DNA of 64,000 bases from Adiantum capillus-veneris. Taxonomy: Eukaryota; Streptophyta; Polypodiopsida; Polypodiales; Pteridaceae. The notes beneath the pieces are model-generated. The model had not been told where the DNA came from. It did not search any database and saw only the letters and a program-made list of their open reading frames with translations. How positions within the stretch are numbered: position 1 is the first letter of the stretch; each line of letters opens with the position of its first letter. This document shows, one piece after another, positions 45,753 through 55,148 of the stretch. The stretch spans positions 63,201,933 through 63,265,932 of the forward strand of contig CM043965.1 of the NCBI GenBank assembly GCA_014529385.2, read 5' to 3'. The position numbers were made by a program, and so were the translations under genes.

Positions 45753-46366
45753 CATCAACAATACGACTACCAATGAATTTGAAAGAGAATGGAAGCAAGA
45801 GTTTCATTGCAATTGTGAGCAAGCAATTGCATGAAGCTAAACTTTCAAAAAAATAAAAAAAGCTTTGCACCAATTGTGAGACATGCAAGACAATGCGCCG
45901 TTTGATGCTTGTGAAGAAGAAAGACTTTGACATTGTAGGAACAATCCCATAGAAGAGGGCGACAAGGTATTCAATCTCAAAAACGTACTCAAGGATTCAC
46001 GATTTGAGTGCTCAAAGGTTTGAATTCCTCGGGAGCTATCTCTTGCACACACTTAAGCATCAACACGACTACCGATGAATTCGAAAGAGACTGGAAGCAA
46101 GAATTTCATTGCAATTGTGAGCAAGCAATTGCATGAAGCTAAACTTTCAAAAAAATAAAAATAAAAAAAAGCTTTGCACCAATTGTGAGACATGCAAGAC
46201 AGTGCGTTTGAAGCTTGTGAAGAAGAAATATTTTGACATCGTAGGAACAATCCCATAGAAGAGGGCGAAAAGGTATTCAATCTCAAAAACGTACTCAAGG
46301 ATTCATGATTTCAGTGCTCAAAGGTTTGAATTCCGTGGGAGCTGTTGCTTACACATACTTAAGCAT
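45753..46366. repeat. Tandem duplication, 2 copies of ~305 bp
   Basis: CGACTACCRATGAATTYGAA begins each copy (about 45763 and 46070). Both copies run through GCAAGCAATTGCATGAAGCT and AGGAACAATCCCATAGAAGA to CTTAAGCATCAACA. Differences are small indels and substitutions. Confidence 0.9.
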
Positions 46367-46612
46367 CAACATCAGCCTCAACAAAAAAGTTTCCAAGTTG
46401 CTCTCATCTAGATCGCCTTCCCCTCCCAAACATTTTTTTGTGTGTGTTATTGCATTCTCTCGAGAGGCGTGCCATAGCTCATCCCATCACCTTCAACTTC
46501 GATCTCCCTCTGTGCACGACATCACTTTCCCCTCTTTTTTGCCTGCACGTTTGCTGCAGCTAAAATGTAAGGCTAGGGTCACACTGGAGCGGTAGCTATA
46601 GAGCTGAAAAAG

Positions 46613-47312
46613 TGTAATAGGACTTATTTATGGAAATTCTTAAAGTCAAAAAGAATGTAATAGGCAATACCTTTAGTTAAGCACGACTTGAAAGATTGTT
46701 GAATAGTCTATTAGATAGAGAGTATTAGTCTTATATAAATGAGTTTAAGATATTGAGAGAGAAAATATATTCTCTTCTTTTAAAATAAAACACTAAGGAC
46801 ATATTTGATAAAGATTAATGTATAATAGATAGTCTGTCTATGAACAATACAATAAAACGGTAGTTAAAAAATATATTTTTATTAATATCAATGTTTTATT
46901 TTTATGTGTTTTAGCGTAAAATACATGGGTAAGCTTAAAATAAGTTGAAAATGTCGTGGAGACCCAAAAATAAGGTTTCTATGGGTCGTGACCTTAAAGT
47001 TGCATTTTAGCCAAAAGAAGAGGTTTTTCGTAATTCTGTTCACGTAACCTTGTAGACCTGATATGTTCACGTCGTTTTGAGTACCTGGAAGTCTATATTC
47101 CGATTTCTATGAAAAAGTTATGGTGAAAACAAATTTCGACCAGCAACAGGGTAATTTACAAGCAGCAAAAGGTTAGCTTACAAATAGATATACACAGATA
47201 ACACTGAAGTTGCATAAATCAATGTGTGAAACGGGATATGTGTAAGGTGCCATGATATTGAGATTGTGATCGTGTTACGATTCGGATTATGATCATTGTT
47301 GCCATCCAGAGA
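46613..47312 (+). mobile_element. Left copy of a ~700-bp direct repeat, probable LTR
   Basis: Starts TGTAATAGGACTTATTTATG and shares most of its length with 47950-49402 (insertion excluded). Similarity ends near CATCCAGAGAT. Ends and target duplication are not clean, so LTR identity is inferred from the TG start and from the polypurine tract before the second copy. Confidence 0.6.
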
Positions 47313-47949
47313 TTTGAGTTGAACTATCTTGTGCATGATTTAGATTTAGTTAAAAAATATATTTTCACTTAGCCATTACTCAATTATAAGTAGAAGTGAT
47401 GGCTTCAACCATTATGTGAGTATGATTTTAATTGAAATATTTGGATTGAGAGTGTGATTGAGATAAGGTCACCAATGCCTTGAGTCAAAGACGGATATGT
47501 AATATCATTTAGGTGGTCCGTGGTGATTTGACTGATTAAGTTTGATATGAAGTGAATAATGATCGTTTTATACTCTAGCATTATCTCTTATCTAAATCCT
47601 CATGTGGGAGAGATGTTTGAGAGAAAATTTTGTTTGCACAAGGGTAACTTGTATTATAATGATTACTTATATATGTCTGTAATACAAATGTCAAAATATA
47701 TTCTTTTTAAGATAACCTTGTTTTAAATGAAAGATATAAAATAGCGAAATAGTCATTTTAAGGGTAATACTAGAAATCATTCGAAGTGTAGAGTTGGGTA
47801 GCTTAGAAGTAGAATTCTTGATCTTAAAGTTTTGGTTAAGTAAGATGTATCCTGTAAACGATGCCTCTTGGGTTAACTTCGATGTTTTGTATGTTGAAAA
47901 CCCCTCTTTTCAACTCTGAGGACAAAGTTAATTTTGATAAGGGGAGAAT
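47313..47949 (+). pseudogene. Residual interior of a gypsy-like element
   Basis: Only ~640 bases lie between the repeats. The 3' end encodes a phrase like LEDKVNFDKGRM-type tails of plant Ty3/gypsy pol (around 47890-47945), followed by a polypurine GATAAGGGGAGA directly before the second repeat. The rest is non-coding, so the interior has been almost fully deleted. Confidence 0.45.
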
Positions 47950-49402
47950 GTAATAGAACTTATTTATGGAAATTCTTAAAGTCGAAAATAATATGATAGG
48001 CTATATCTTTCGCTAAGCACGACTTGAAAGATTGTTGAATAGTCTATGAGATAGAGAGTATTAGTCTTATATAAATGAGTTTAAGCTATTGAGAGAAAAA
48101 ATATATTCTCTTTTTTTTAAATAATACATTAAGAACATATTTGATAAAGATTAATGTATAACAGATAGTCTGTCTATGAACAGTACAATAAAAATGTACT
48201 TAAAATTGATATTGTTATTAATATCAATGCTTTATTTTTATGTCCTTTAGCTTAAAATACATGGTTAAGCTTAAAATAAGTTGAAAATATCATGGAGACC
48301 CAAAAATAAGGTTTTTATCAGTTGCAAAAAAGTTGCTTTTTAAGCCAAAAGAAGAGTTTTTTTCGCAATTCTATCTATAGACCCCTTGGGGGATTCACTC
48401 TATTTACAAAATGGGACGCCACCTGCGATCGGACAACTTTGATAAAACCCCTATATATAACTCATATTAAAGAATATGACCCCCTTTCTACACTTATACG
48501 ATAATCAATGCAGAAAACTATCATACCCCTATCTTACATATAAAATGTAGGTCTCACATTATCTAACTGAGTAAAACTAGTCAAAGAGCATGTAGCATAG
48601 TGATTGGCAATGTACAAAGGAACCACTTTTGTTGATAACTAGATGTACCCTCAATGTGTCTTAGTTTGACTTTCAAACTATGTGTCCGTTCAGCCTGCAC
48701 TCTAGCTACTTGTCCAACTTGAACCCATCTAAATTACTCAAAAAACATGGTTATAAAGTTGTGTTAGATTCTCCGTGTAAATTTGCATATATACAAGCTC
48801 TTTATAGCTTTCATCCCTCAACAAATGAACTATAATCACAAAACAAGCAATTGATACAAAGCAATGCTAGTTCTTGCATGTATATTTGTAACTATTGACT
48901 CACAAGTTTGAGGGAAGACTCTTTTGGGAAGCCATGATTTTGAAACACAAAAACTTCCTCCCATCCCCCCCCCCCCCTAAATATGATACCCCTTCCCTTA
49001 TTTTTAAGCTTGGGAGATAAATTATTAGGGGTCTTCCCCCTAACTTATACGCTTATGTAACTTGTAAAAAAACCCCCTCCCCTACACTTACGTGGTGCGG
49101 TAAGTTTTCCATGGTGAATCCCCCGGGATAGAGCCTTGTAGACCAGATCTGTTCCCGTCGTTTTGAGTATCTGGAAGTCTATATACTGAGTTTATATGAC
49201 AAAGTTATGGTGGAAACAAATTGCCAGCAGCAGTAGGGGAACCTACAAGCAGCAAAGGGTTAACTTACAAATAGATATACACAGATAACACAGAAGTTGC
49301 AGAAATCAATGTGTGAAATGGGATATGTGCAAGGTGTCACGATATTGAGATTGTGATCGTGTCATGATTCGGATTATATTGATCGTTGTTGACATCCAGA
49401 GA
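47950..49402 (+). mobile_element. Right copy of the ~700-bp direct repeat, interrupted by a 745-bp insertion
   Basis: Starts TGTAATAGAACTTATTTATG. It matches the left copy to about 48370, is broken by the inverted-repeat element 48385-49128, and resumes with CCTTGTAGACC up to CATCCAGAGATT. Divergence between copies is clearly higher than in the chromovirus LTRs, so it is older. Confidence 0.65.
48385..49128. mobile_element. Inverted-repeat DNA element (~745 bp) inside the LTR
   Basis: The left end has TTGGGGGATTCAC and the right end has the inverse GTGAATCCCCCGGGA. The left copy of the host LTR lacks it, which defines the insertion. Flanks share TAGA-CC-like bases, an imperfect target duplication. 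The interior has a 14-base C run (48965-48978) and AACCCCCTCCCC-like phrases but no transposase. It resembles the MITE at 33193-33450 in its G-run end and in CCCCTATATAA(C) near one end. Confidence 0.65.
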
Positions 49403-49462
49403 TTGAGAGTGTGATTGTGATTGAGATTGCGATTGTGATTTAGAGTGAGATTGAGATAGATC
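49389..49462. repeat. Degenerate minisatellite of GATTGTGATTGAGATT words
   Basis: About ten units of GATTGNGA-type hexamers in a row, directly after the right LTR copy. Confidence 0.85.
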
Positions 49463-50028
49463 GGGGGTGGTTGGGAGGTTATGAAACGAGCTATGCTCTT
49501 CTTGTAATGATTACCTTACATCCATACAGACTCTTTATTTTATCTATTCACTCTCCGTGGTCTATATGCTCTTCTTGTAATGATTATCTTACATCCATAC
49601 AAACCCTTTATTTTATCTATTCACTCTGTGTAGTATGTATTTTCCTTGTTAATCAATCTATTTTGCTCTCCCGTGTCGCGTCACAAAAAGAGTCTTTTTT
49701 TGGGTCGAACACCTAAGATATACAATCTTTTGTCGCCCTTAGAGTCACTCTAAAGGGTGGAAAAGTACTTAGACCACTCTTATGTCATTGCCTCAAGGTT
49801 CACACTTAGGCCACCAAAGAGTGTAAACATACCATTGCAAAACCTTGGTAGAGCACCATAAAACACAATACAAGCAATTTAACTATTGTCACGATACTTG
49901 TGCTAATCGCTCCGATGTGAGCCATCCCTTCTTGGTCGGTTGCCAGGAACAATCAGTTATCATCGAATGATACTTTGAACCTTTCTCTCTAGTGTCTATG
50001 CAAACAAGATATTGGCAAGAGATTTTTG

Positions 50029-50030
<2 letters not shown>
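49463..50030. other. Non-coding with a small duplication
   Basis: CTTCTTGTAATGATTA with CTTACATCCATACA and TTTATTTTATCTATTCACTC occurs twice (about 49497 and 49570), a ~72-bp tandem duplication. No gene. Confidence 0.6.
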
Positions 50031-50095
<65 letters not shown>

Positions 50096-50210
50096 ACACA
50101 CGCCCATCGTCGCCCACACACAAAGGCTGAGCAGATGCATGCGCCTATTGCCGGTCATCTCTCTCTATCTTACACACACACACACAAAGGCTGTGCGCCA
50201 CATGCTACAA

Positions 50211-50283
<73 letters not shown>
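50031..50283. repeat. CT and CA microsatellite cluster
   Basis: CT at 50031-50094, CA at about 50173-50187, CT at 50211-50229 running directly into CA at 50229-50283. His/Thr and Leu/Ser frames are shadows. Confidence 0.95.
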
Positions 50284-50287
<4 letters not shown>

Positions 50288-50442
50288 CTGTTAAAACGAG
50301 GATTAACTCCCTCTGGTATACTAGAGGGGCCTGTCTCCATTGCCTCAGTATAATTAACTGGGGTTTAGTCTCAATATCTTGGGTTCAATCCCCCCTTGGC
50401 GACCTGAAGACATGTTCCAAGTCCCTAGGGACTATTCCCATA

Positions 50443-50468
<26 letters not shown>
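50443..50468. repeat. (GT)n microsatellite
   Basis: A GT run of about 26 bases. Confidence 0.93.
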
Positions 50469-50474
<6 letters not shown>

Positions 50475-51235
50475 TGATGGGATGCCTCTCTCCCTACCTG
50501 TGAGGCCATTGTACATAGGGTGTGTGCGTGTGTTTCAAAGTTCTTGTACTCTCTAAAAATAAAAAAGAATCTTGTATTGACCTAGGAAATCTCTTGTAAA
50601 AAAGAGGGGTGTGAATCTAAGAAGTGAAATTCTTAAATAGGAAAATTGTTGGTGGATTCTTAATATATTACCTAACACCTAGTGAGTTAAGGAAGCGTTT
50701 GGGCGAGCTAGCTCGACTCTGCATACTGTGTCCTCTAAGCTTGATGATGCGGTGGCCCCCCTGACAACATCTGCCATACAACGCATCTCTTGCGCTCTCA
50801 TTCTCTCTCTCTCTCTCTCTCTACGAGGCGGCACTGATGCTTTTTCCCCCCTCTTGAAGACGGACCCGCCTTGCTGCTATGAATGGAATGTAGCTACTGT
50901 CTCCGAAGCCTATAAAAGGTGAGCTTCCATGCTCACTTAACATTGGTACTGTTGTACGTCTATGGTACGTATGTGTACTAGTGAAAGGTGTTTGTACCTT
51001 GAGATTGTGAGGATTGAGCCCGGAAGGGGGTGTGTGTTGTTGGCTCTATGGAAAAAGGCAAGGACAAGCAAGCCATTGTGGAGCTAGCTGCTCTGACTCA
51101 ATCTCAAGTGACTTTGAAATCAATATGGACTATTGTTCAAGCTACTTGGTTGTGGTGTGATTCACCTTTTGATATTGTAGTAGAACTCATGCATGTTCTT
51201 CACTATACTAAGTCGAGATGTATGACAATTATGAA
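50469..51235. other. Non-coding stretch, nothing recognised
   Basis: The frame at 51030 onward shows no domain and is cut by the copia-derived insertion at 51241. No gene called. Confidence 0.4.
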
Positions 51236-51240
51236 AATAG

Positions 51241-51433
51241 TGTTGGGGTATAGGCGCCTGTGCCTTGCCCGGCCGCCCAGAGTCTGGGCGCCCACTGACT
51301 TGTATACCTTATACATAGCATAAGTGTATAGGGGGCTGCTCACTCTTTGGAGTCTCCCCACCCATATCTGTGTGTCGTGTGTCTCCTTCTCTCTCTCTCA
51401 CTCTCCGTCTGTGGTGCTCCCCGATCCCCTTCA
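51241..51433 (+). mobile_element. 5' LTR (193 bp) of the copia-derived element
   Basis: TGTTGGGGTATAGG to CCCCTTCA. It contains a perfect hairpin GCCCAGA-G-TCTGGGC (51275-51289, one further pair outside) and a TATACCTTATACATA region that may hold the TATA box. Confidence 0.93.
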
Positions 51434-51435
51434 AT

Positions 51436-51447
51436 TGGTATCAGAGC
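51436..51447 (+). other. Primer-binding site of the copia-derived element
   Basis: TGGTATCAGAGC, an exact match to the initiator-Met site, two bases after the LTR end. Confidence 0.95.
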
Positions 51448-52735
51448 TATGGTGACCGCGGAGAGCACGACGGCTTTGAGAGCTTCGAGGCGATAGCTCG
51501 CTCGCTCTCGACGGTGGAGTTCGATCGCGGAGTTTCACGGAGAGCGATTTTAGCTTGAGGAGCATTGTATTTGGAGCTTAGGAGCTTGGTGTGGTCAAGC
51601 TTGGTCGAGGAGGCGGTTGCGGCTTCCTTGGTGAGAGGAGCTTTTGAGCTCAGTGGAGCTCGTTAGAGAAGTGCTCGGCGGAGGAGAGCTTGACATTCGA
51701 GTGCTTGGATGCTGTTGTGGCAGAGCTCTTGTGTTGGAGCTTGCATTGAGAGGACATTGCATCACGCAGAGTGGAGCAGGAGCAGGTTCAAGACTGTGTG
51801 CAGCTCGTTTTTGCCATTTTCGGGCTCTAAAACGCAGTTTTTTGCGTAGCTCCGTCATACAGAGTCAGATCTACATGATCCAGGAGTCTAGGTCAGGGTT
51901 TTGGCACGCTCCGGACGCGATGGTGATGTCTAGTTGCTGAAATTATGCTTTGAATTACAGCAGGTACAGCAGCAAGTTTATTTGTGCACTCTCGGGTCCC
52001 AAAAACACTGTTTTTGGCATAGCTTTCACACCCGGACTCGGATACATATGATCCAGGAGTCTACCTTGGGGTTTTGGCATGCTCCGGACGCGCTCGTCAT
52101 ATCAGAATTTTAAAATTCTGAACGCTGAATTTTCTGCAGCAGCAGCAGTTGTTTATTGTGTGTCGAGGATTCCACACATGGTTTGCTTTCAGATGTGAGA
52201 GTGATATTTGCTGCAAGTTTCCTCACAGGTGGGAGGATACGATGTATGCCTTATGTGGTTTGATGCTCAGGGAGACTAATGTGATTGCATTTTGAGCTCG
52301 GCAATGTATGCCTCGAGCATGTTTTTTGGCAGTCACAGGTAGAGCAGATATTTGTGTACTAGATTTGCAGGTGTTTGCAATGATGTATGCAAAATGTGGA
52401 GATTGGTGCATGCATTTGGAGTGTGATTTGATGCGCTTTGGTTGCTCATGGTTTTGAGCGTGCAGTCAGTTTGGTTACTGGTTTTGTGGCCATTTTACTG
52501 ACGAAACTCTGGCGAAATTTTCCCAGGAGTTTTATGCGCATCATTTATGCGATCTAGGTAGAGATTGCGGGTTGCACTCAACATTTGTGTGCGGTGTTCT
52601 CTGCAGGTGGGAGATTTGTGCGTGTGTATGCATCGATACCGCACAGTGTGGGCTTGGTGATTAGCTCACAGATTGTAGTGTGATACTAGAGCAGGCGAGG
52701 CTTGTATTGACATTGCGGGAGCTCTATTTTGGAGT
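51448..52735 (+). other. Long leader with a ~177-bp internal duplication
   Basis: The 1.3-kb stretch between primer site and frame has no open frame. Two related segments (about 51818-51935 and 51995-52110) share ATGATCCAGGAGTCTA, GGTTTTGGCAYGCTCCGGA and CGCG. Many CAGGT phrases follow. It should hold the packaging signal; the duplicated block is a candidate for it. Confidence 0.6.
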
Positions 52736-52837
52736 GTGTCTCACAGGTTTTACATTGTGTTTCTGGCCATATTGGTAGACAGTTTCCAGGTGTTATTGGT
52801 GAGGTGGTTTTGCTTTCTAGTTTGCTACATTGTGCTC

Positions 52838-54667
52838 ATGGCAGAGACAGGTGATCGATCAGATTGTGACCTCTCACAGATGCGCGTGTTTGATGGGTCA
52901 GACTTTGCGGCATGGAGAGAGTGTATGCTTGATGCATTGACACAGCGAGGATTGCATCGACCATTGAGTGGTGATGCAGGTAGACCTTCAAACATGTCTG
53001 ACGATCAGTGGCAGGAGCTAGAGGAGATGGCACTATCTACGCTCTCTTTGCACCTTGCGGAATCTGTATATGCTCTTGTTATGTATGAGACTACTTCGAG
53101 AGCACTTTGGCGCAGATTACATGATATGTATGATAGATCTGAGTCATCACGGACTCGTGTGAGACATGTACATTCACGAGCACGCCGACAGGTAACATGT
53201 TGGTATTGTGGTCATTCTGGACACGTTAGACGGCGCTGTTTTCGTCGTATGCGACATCGTAGGAGACATGGCAGTCTCAGAGATGTATGTAGTGATGCCA
53301 TGGACTCAGTTGCTTTGACAGTTGAGGCACATGTAGTGTCGGAGTATACTAGTGACGGGGACGTCACTTTTACCTCGAGCTATGCACGAGATGCTATACA
53401 TGTGGATAGTGCACTCCCTTCGCAGTGGTTGCTAGACGCAGATGCTATGTTTCATGTCACGCCGCATCGTGCATGGTTTTGTAGCTATTCTAGCGGGATG
53501 CTTGGCAGTGTACGTTTGACCGATGGATCGGTGCATGCGATAGCAGGTGCAGGAGATGTGAGACTGTCATTACCGAGTGGTGCATCTTACTTGTTACGAC
53601 ATGTGCGCTATGTACCAGATTTGACAGTGAGTTTGATCTCGATTGGTCAGCTTAGAGATTGTGGATGTCAGATTTCGCTACGAGAGCGAGATTTTGTGAT
53701 GCATTTGGGTTCGCTAGTGATTGCGAGAGGTGCCAGGAGTGGTACAGGTTACCCATTGCATGTGGATCACGCGAGAGACGGTGTTGTCTCTGTGATCACG
53801 CAGCCAGGTAGAGAGCGAGAGAGCAGGCGAGTCTCTTTTGCTTGTGGGTTGCAGGATGCTTTGCATGGAGTGCAGAGTAGTGAGCTCGTTGTGCACACAG
53901 TTGGGGCACGACTTGAGCAGTCACACAGAGAGGTGACAGAGTCAGACACGCATGCTTTGCTAGTGACTGAGCAAAGTAGAGAGTCAGTTGTGCGAGATAC
54001 TTCTATGCAGGATAGACAGGTAGAGCGGTCTTGCTCTAGTGAGTCACGACAGGAGGACGTTGTGCAAGAGTCTATGCATACGGAGTTAGAGCATGAGAGC
54101 TCTAGTGAGTCACAGCAGATTGAGTGGTCATGTTTGCAGTGGATGATTGCAGAGGAGGCTGAGATGTCAGCGATTATGCAGTCATTCCTTTCTATGCTCA
54201 ACAGTGAGCATGGGGATATAGTTGTGCAGGATATGTCTTCCAGCAGACACCTAGAGCAGCTGGTTTGCTCTGAGGTTGCACGACAGGTTGATGCGTCTTT
54301 TGCGGACAGTCAGGGGATGCATGTGGCTGACACGCCTTGTCAGTCAGAGATGCCTATTGCCAGGGACATATATGTTGATGCATGCTCCGTAGAGCTAGCA
54401 GGGCCCGCTAGCATTGCATCGGCATTCGGTGGTCTCATGTATGAGATGCTGATCTTGAGACCGGATATCGTAGCTGCAGTGGGAGCATATGTAGTTGGGA
54501 TTGTCAGTCGTTTGTTGACTGATGATGGCATAGTGCACGAGGGAGATATGCAGGTATTGCGTACATACTTGCAGTACGTGTGCGGTACGTCTGGTGGTGT
54601 ATGGACTTACACGGGAGCAGGACAGCCGGATGCACACGATCACAGCCAGCCAGTGGGCATCGGTTGA
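52838..54667 (+). CDS. Chimeric copia gag / dead protease / pol-tail protein
   Basis: The open frame runs from 52736; the ATG at 52838 (Met35, CTCATGG) is preferred because the upstream part is a hydrophobic stretch unlike gag. Residues are numbered on the long frame. Copia-type gag start: MRVFDGSDFAAWRECMLDAL and QRGLHRPLSG (about 48-80), LSTLSLHLAESVYALV, ALWRRLHDMYD. The rest of the gag core is missing and a CCHC knuckle CWYCGHSGHVRRRC (about 154-167) follows at once. Then comes a copia protease domain from WLLDADAMFHVTPH (about 231-244), where DSG has become DAD, through LRHVRYVPDLTVSLISIGQL. A Ser/Glu/Gln-rich middle (about 350-560) precedes a tail like the end of copia RT: LMYEMLILRPDI and LRTYLQYVCGTSGG. 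Integrase and RT palm are absent, yet no stop occurs. It may be a capsid-like protein; function is inference. Confidence 0.88.
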   Translation: MAETGDRSDCDLSQMRVFDGSDFAAWRECMLDALTQRGLHRPLSGDAGRPSNMSDDQWQELEEMALSTLSLHLAESVYALVMYETTSRALWRRLHDMYDRSESSRTRVRHVHSRARRQVTCWYCGHSGHVRRRCFRRMRHRRRHGSLRDVCSDAMDSVALTVEAHVVSEYTSDGDVTFTSSYARDAIHVDSALPSQWLLDADAMFHVTPHRAWFCSYSSGMLGSVRLTDGSVHAIAGAGDVRLSLPSGASYLLRHVRYVPDLTVSLISIGQLRDCGCQISLRERDFVMHLGSLVIARGARSGTGYPLHVDHARDGVVSVITQPGRERESRRVSFACGLQDALHGVQSSELVVHTVGARLEQSHREVTESDTHALLVTEQSRESVVRDTSMQDRQVERSCSSESRQEDVVQESMHTELEHESSSESQQIEWSCLQWMIAEEAEMSAIMQSFLSMLNSEHGDIVVQDMSSSRHLEQLVCSEVARQVDASFADSQGMHVADTPCQSEMPIARDIYVDACSVELAGPASIASAFGGLMYEMLILRPDIVAAVGAYVVGIVSRLLTDDGIVHEGDMQVLRTYLQYVCGTSGGVWTYTGAGQPDAHDHSQPVGIG

Positions 54668-54737
54668 GAGCGGTTTTCTCTCACCTTTTTTAGTCTTTAG
54701 ACTAGGTTCCCTTGCTTAAAGGCACAGTCGCCTTTAA

Positions 54738-54746
54738 GTGGGAGGT
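54738..54746 (+). other. Polypurine tract of the copia-derived element
   Basis: AAGTGGGAGG directly before TTGTTGGGG; the AAGTGGGAG core is the usual copia plus-strand primer. Confidence 0.85.
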
Positions 54747-54939
54747 TGTTGGGGTATAGGCGCCTGTGCCTTGCCCGGCCGCCCAGAGTCTGGGCGCCCA
54801 CTGACTTGTATACCTTATACATAGCATAAGTGTATAGGGGGCTGCTCACTCTTTGGAGTCTCCCCACCCATATCTGTGTGTCGTGTGTCTCCTTCTCTCT
54901 CTCTCACTCTCCGTCTGTGGTGCTCCCCGATCCCCTTCA
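54747..54939 (+). mobile_element. 3' LTR (193 bp) of the copia-derived element
   Basis: Identical by eye to the 5' LTR; followed by the AATAG target duplication. Confidence 0.93.
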
Positions 54940-55148
54940 AATAGCTGGCTACTTCATCTGCTGACCTTAGATATCCGCAGCTCTGATTTTTTTAAATCTC
55001 TTTCGAGTTCAATGGAAATTTCCAAATTTTGTCTACTAAACTGTCGTAGGGATATATATTCATAGTAAAATACATTGAAAGCTCTTTCTCAATGCAAGTT
55101 AATGGTTGACTTGTGTTTCCTTAAAAAAAAGTAATGTTTGATGGTTCT

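Larger units (their letters stand above)
51241..54939 (+). mobile_element. Copia-derived non-autonomous LTR retrotransposon, 3.70 kb, very young
   Basis: The 193-bp LTRs at 51241-51433 and 54747-54939 read identical base for base by eye. The flanking pentamers are both AATAG (51236-51240 and 54940-54944). An exact initiator-Met primer site follows the 5' LTR and a polypurine tract precedes the 3' LTR. The interior has a 1.3-kb leader and one open frame of 643 codons (609 from the preferred start) but no integrase or RT palm. Transposition must use enzymes from an intact Ty1/copia relative. Identical LTRs, a perfect target duplication and an intact frame all say it moved recently. Confidence 0.95.

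Noticed and set aside
53767-54201. A 144-codon Cys/Ser-rich minus-strand frame
   Set aside because: It is antisense to the intact 643-codon copia-derived frame and is a shadow of it.
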